This document shows positions 46,603 through 49,407 of a stretch of 49,407 nt of DNA, piece by piece. The position numbers were made by a program, and so were the translations under genes. Each line of letters starts with the position of its first letter. The first letter of the stretch is position 1. The notes under the pieces were generated by a model. That model saw nothing but the letters and a program-made list of their open reading frames with translations. It made no database searches and had not been told where the DNA came from. Source of the stretch: Streptomyces malaysiensis subsp. samsunensis (lineage in GTDB: Bacteria > Actinomycetota > Actinomycetes > Streptomycetales > Streptomycetaceae); contig NZ_JANIIC010000069.1 of assembly GCF_024519315.1 (NCBI RefSeq), forward strand, positions 1-49,407. Reading direction: 5' to 3'.

Positions 46603-47996
46603 GATGGGCCCTGGTCAAGGTCTGCCTGGCCGTCACCGCGATGGTCGTGGTGGCCTTCGCCGTACCGCTCGGCCTCGTCGTCAAGGAGCTGGCCCGGGAC
46701 CGGGCGTTCGCCGACGCCGAGCGGCAGGCCGCCACCATCGGCCCGGCGCTCGCCATCACCACCGAGCGGGCGCGGCTCCAGCGCGCGGTCGCCAGCACCC
46801 AGGCGGGCGGGGACGGCCGGATGGCGGTGCATGTCCCGGATGATCCGGGCGAGCCGGGCAGCGGCTACGACCTCGGCAAGAGCCGTGCGCCCAAGGGCGA
46901 GCTGACCACCGCGCGGCGGCTCGGCCGCGCCTCGGTGTCCGACGCCCCCGGGGGCTACGCACTGCTCCAGCCGACCGCGCTGAGCAGCGGTCAGGTCGCG
47001 GTCGTGGAGGTGTATGTGCCGCGTGCCCTGGTCACCAGCGGGGTGACCACGTCCTGGCTGGTGCTGGCGGGCGTGGGCCTCGCGCTGATCGTGGGCGCGG
47101 TCGCCATCGCCGACCGGCTCGGCACCCGGCTGGTGCGCCCTGCCGGGCAGCTCGCCGAGGCCGCCCACGACCTGGGCCGGGGCGAGCTCGGGGTGCGCGT
47201 CCCGGAGGACGGCCCGGCCGAACTCCGGGCGGCCGCCACCGCGTTCAACTCCATGGCCGACCAGGTGGTCCAACTGCTGGCCAGTGAGCGTGAGCTGGCC
47301 GCCGACCTCTCCCACCGGCTGCGTACCCCGCTCACCGTGCTGCGGCTCAACGCCGCCTCGCTGGGCGAGGGACCCGCGGCCGAGCAGACCCGCGCCGCCG
47401 TGGCCAAACTGGAGCGCGAGGTCGACCAGATCATCCGCACCGCGCGCCAGCAGAAGACGCACACCCCCTCCGGCTGTGACGCCTCCGAGGTGATCCGGGA
47501 GCGGATGGAGTTCTGGTCCGCGCTCGCCGAGGACGAGGACCGTACGGTGCGGCTGGCCGGGGTCGACCGGACCGTACGGGTGCCGGTCGCCCGCCCCGAA
47601 CTCGGCGCGGCCCTGGACGCCCTGCTCGGCAATGTCTTCCGGCACACGCCCGAGGGCACCGCGCTCGCGGTGGACGTCCACGATGGTGGGGACGCCAGCA
47701 ATTCAGTGATCATCCTGGTTTCCGACGCGGGCCCCGGGATCGCCGACCCGGACGCGGCGCTCCGCCGGGGCCACGGCGACGGCGGTCCTGGCTCGACCGG
47801 CCTCGGGCTGGACATCGTGCGCCGGGTCGCGGAGTCCACGGGCGGCGATCTGCGGATCGGGCGGTCGGTGCTGGGCGGCACCGAGGTACGGGTGTGGCTC
47901 TCGCTGAACGGCGGCGGCCTCGCCGGCCCGGGGCAGCGGCGGCGCGGCCGTAAGAAGAGGACCCGTGGCCGCACCAGGGAGCCCGCGGAGCATTAA
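46599..47996 (+). CDS. Sensor histidine kinase (HAMP-HisKA)
   Basis: A 465-aa membrane kinase, partner of the overlapping OmpR-type regulator. Helix 1 (about 5-27) and helix 2 (about 152-171) flank an extracytoplasmic sensor domain of about 125 residues. A HAMP domain (about 172-228) leads to the phospho-acceptor His239 in L-S-H-R-L-R-T-P-L. The ATP-binding domain has N-V-F-R-H-T, D-A-G-P-G-I and G-S-T-G-L-G-L-D-I-V. A basic tail of about 25 residues (R-R-R-G-R-K-K-R-T-R) ends the protein. The start is GTG 46599. The signal is unknown. Confidence 0.94.
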   Translation: MRWALVKVCLAVTAMVVVAFAVPLGLVVKELARDRAFADAERQAATIGPALAITTERARLQRAVASTQAGGDGRMAVHVPDDPGEPGSGYDLGKSRAPKGELTTARRLGRASVSDAPGGYALLQPTALSSGQVAVVEVYVPRALVTSGVTTSWLVLAGVGLALIVGAVAIADRLGTRLVRPAGQLAEAAHDLGRGELGVRVPEDGPAELRAAATAFNSMADQVVQLLASERELAADLSHRLRTPLTVLRLNAASLGEGPAAEQTRAAVAKLEREVDQIIRTARQQKTHTPSGCDASEVIRERMEFWSALAEDEDRTVRLAGVDRTVRVPVARPELGAALDALLGNVFRHTPEGTALAVDVHDGGDASNSVIILVSDAGPGIADPDAALRRGHGDGGPGSTGLGLDIVRRVAESTGGDLRIGRSVLGGTEVRVWLSLNGGGLAGPGQRRRGRKKRTRGRTREPAEH

Positions 47997-48029
47997 TCGC
48001 CGCCGATGGGTTCCTTAAGGCAGCCATAA

Positions 48030-48052
48030 GATCCGTGGCTGGTGCACGGATC
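48030..48052. terminator. Inverted repeat between kinase and chitinase genes
   Basis: The arms GATCCGTG and CACGGATC are perfect and separated by 7 bp. The site lies 33 bp after the kinase stop and 82 bp before the chitinase start. It can end the two-component transcript or act as an operator for the chitinase. Confidence 0.5.
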
Positions 48053-48134
48053 CTGCCGTTTGTCCGACTTCCCCTCGCTAGCGTGTCGCCCGCACCATCT
48101 CCCCCCACATCCGTAAAGCGAAGGCAGGCACCTG

Positions 48135-49172
48135 ATGAGCAGTACGCACCGTCGCATGGCAAGCCGGACCACCAAGGTGATCGGCGTGACCGCCGCCGCC
48201 GTCCTGGCCGGTGGCACGGCGTTCGCGCTCAGCGGGGCGGCGAACGCGGGAACCGTCTCCGAGAAGCCCGCCGCGGCGGCGGCCGGCGGCTTTGCCCCGT
48301 ACATCGACACCTCGCTCTACCCCGCCTACGACATGGTGGGCGCCGCCGAGAAGACCGGCGTCAAGCAGTTCAACCTCGCCTTCATCACCTCCGGTGGCGG
48401 CTGTACCCCCAAGTGGGGCGGCGTCACCGAGGTCGGCGACAACGAGGTGGCCAACCAGACCGAGAAGCTGCGGGCGGCCGGCGGTGACGTCCGGGTCTCC
48501 TTCGGCGGTGCCTCCGGCTCCGAACTGGGTCTGGCCTGCACCTCGGCGGACGAGCTCGCCGCGGCCTACGGCAAGGTCGTGGACGCCCTCAAGCTCACCA
48601 AGGTGGACTTCGACATCGAGGGCAGCGCGCTTCCGAACAAGGAGGCCAACACCCGCCGCGCCCAGGCCATCGCCAAGCTCCAGGAGCAGCACTCGGACCT
48701 GGACGTCTCCTTCACCCTGCCGGTGCTCCCGACCGGTCTCACCCAGGACGGTGTGGACCTCGTCGCCGACGCCAAGAAGAACGGGGTGAAGGTCTCCTCC
48801 GTCAACATCATGGCGATGGACTACGGCGCCTCCTTCGACGGCGACATGGGCCAGTACGCCATCGACGCCGCCACCGCGACCCAGGGCCAGATCAAGGAGG
48901 CCCTCGGGCTGAGCGACGACGAGGCGTGGAAGGCCGTCGCGGTCACCCCGATGATCGGCGTCAATGACGTCAAGAACGAGATATTCAAGGTCGACGACGC
49001 CTCCCAGCTGGTGGAGTTCGCCAAGTCCAAGGGGCTGGCGTGGCTGTCGATGTGGTCCGCGACCCGCGACAAGCAGTGCCCGAGCCCGCAGGACACCGCA
49101 TCGCCGACGTGCAGCTCGATCGACCAGGAGGAGTTCGCCTTCGCCAAGGCGTTCGCCGCCTACAACAGCTGA
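48135..49172 (+). CDS. Secreted chitinase, glycoside hydrolase family 18
   Basis: A 345-aa exported GH18 enzyme that would cleave chitin. A signal peptide (about 1-38, ending A-N-A-G) is followed by the catalytic barrel directly, with no separate carbohydrate-binding domain. The catalytic strand reads V-D-F-D-I-E-G, matching D-x-x-D-x-D-x-E in its final acids. The substrate-positioning motifs V-S-F-G-G-A, M-A-M-D-Y-G and W-S-M-W-S are present. I do not see a DasR-type operator (ACTGGTCTAGACCA-like) in the 138 bp upstream, which is unusual for Streptomyces chitinases. A terminator follows the stop. Confidence 0.93.
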   Translation: MSSTHRRMASRTTKVIGVTAAAVLAGGTAFALSGAANAGTVSEKPAAAAAGGFAPYIDTSLYPAYDMVGAAEKTGVKQFNLAFITSGGGCTPKWGGVTEVGDNEVANQTEKLRAAGGDVRVSFGGASGSELGLACTSADELAAAYGKVVDALKLTKVDFDIEGSALPNKEANTRRAQAIAKLQEQHSDLDVSFTLPVLPTGLTQDGVDLVADAKKNGVKVSSVNIMAMDYGASFDGDMGQYAIDAATATQGQIKEALGLSDDEAWKAVAVTPMIGVNDVKNEIFKVDDASQLVEFAKSKGLAWLSMWSATRDKQCPSPQDTASPTCSSIDQEEFAFAKAFAAYNS

Positions 49173-49183
49173 CGGCCGCGATA

Positions 49184-49209
49184 GCTGCCAGCTGCAAACA
49201 GCTGGCAGC
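49184..49209 (+). terminator. Chitinase terminator
   Basis: A perfect 11-bp stem (GCTGCCAGCTG / CAGCTGGCAGC) around a CAAA loop begins 11 bp after the stop codon. Confidence 0.85.
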
Positions 49210-49331
49210 CGCAACAGCTGACAGCAGCGACGGCTGACATCGGGGCGGCCCCACACCGTCCGTCGGCCGCATGAAGCCCCACATCACCCACCCCCCACGG
49301 CACCCCCCACACGGCGGGGCGCGGACGGGAA

Positions 49332-49368
49332 CCCCCCCCCCCCCCCCCCCCCCCTTTCCCCCCCCCCC
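49332..49368. other. Poly-C tract at the window end, probably low-quality sequence
   Basis: Twenty-three Cs, three Ts and eleven Cs occur in a row, followed by more degenerate C/G sequence up to the last base. No other part of the window has such homopolymers. It is most simply a contig-end sequencing or assembly artefact. Confidence 0.75.
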
Positions 49369-49407
49369 GGCCGCCCGGCCCCCAAGCCCCCGGGGGTCCC
49401 CCGCCCC

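Noticed and set aside
48000..48134. A DasR operator for the chitinase
   Set aside because: No ACTGGTCTAGACCA-like 16-mer is found; the only inverted repeat (48030-48052) has unrelated arms.

Overview
The window is high-GC actinobacterial chromosome, almost certainly from a Streptomyces. The coding regions have strongly GC-biased third positions and GTG/TTG starts are common. Family markers include a SARP regulator, an NsdA-like TPR regulator, DUF2277, LuxR- and OmpR-type two-component pairs, and EfeO/EfeB. The species cannot be fixed from this sequence alone. The first 81 bases are the tail of a truncated gene. The last bases are a poly-C tract typical of a poor-quality contig end.

Layout. 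Positions 1-3.4 kb hold an alpha/beta hydrolase, an Sfp-type phosphopantetheinyl transferase, a second hydrolase-fold protein and DUF2277, ending at tRNA-Lys(CUU). From 3.5 to 13.3 kb is a catabolic/uptake block: an IclR regulator, a four-gene polar amino-acid/ectoine-type ABC transporter (EhuABCD-like), a DUF3830 protein, an amidase, a D-2-hydroxyacid dehydrogenase and two Asp/Glu-racemase-superfamily paralogues. A small IS200/IS605-like remnant separates the paralogues. From 13.4 to 25.1 kb are efeO-efeB, a secreted phosphoesterase, a luciferase-like flavin enzyme, a PAS-GGDEF-EAL protein, an M6-type secreted protease and a convergent NarL/DesK-type regulator and kinase.

From 25.2 to 33.8 kb is a compact azole-type RiPP locus. 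It has an 84-residue precursor with a Cys-Ile-Cys-Thr core, a fused E1-like/YcaO cyclodehydratase directly behind it, and a divergent SARP regulator. Downstream of the SARP lie a perfect 8 x 7-bp repeat array, a flavin monooxygenase, a GlxA-type regulator, an SDR lacking its catalytic residues and a GT1 glycosyltransferase. A second, identical tRNA-Lys(CUU) follows, so about 30 kb is bracketed by 85-bp direct repeats.

From 34.0 to 41.1 kb one strand carries a tightly coupled three-gene set: a Cas4/AddB-like PD-(D/E)XK nuclease with four suitably placed cysteines, an unrecognised 568-aa protein and an SF1 helicase. A PAP2_3 membrane enzyme precedes it and two small Streptomyces-type proteins follow. 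From 41.4 kb to the end are a histidine phosphatase, the NsdA-like regulator, a small primase-polymerase-like protein, a spermidine-synthase-like protein, a membrane-anchored hypothetical protein divergent from an OmpR-type two-component operon, and a secreted GH18 chitinase.

The two best candidates for undescribed biology are the small SARP-controlled azole RiPP locus (25.2-33.8 kb) and the nuclease/unknown/helicase operon (35.5-40.1 kb). The catabolic block is a third: its transporter resembles ectoine uptake, but no ectoine hydrolase or deacetylase genes are present, so its substrate is open.
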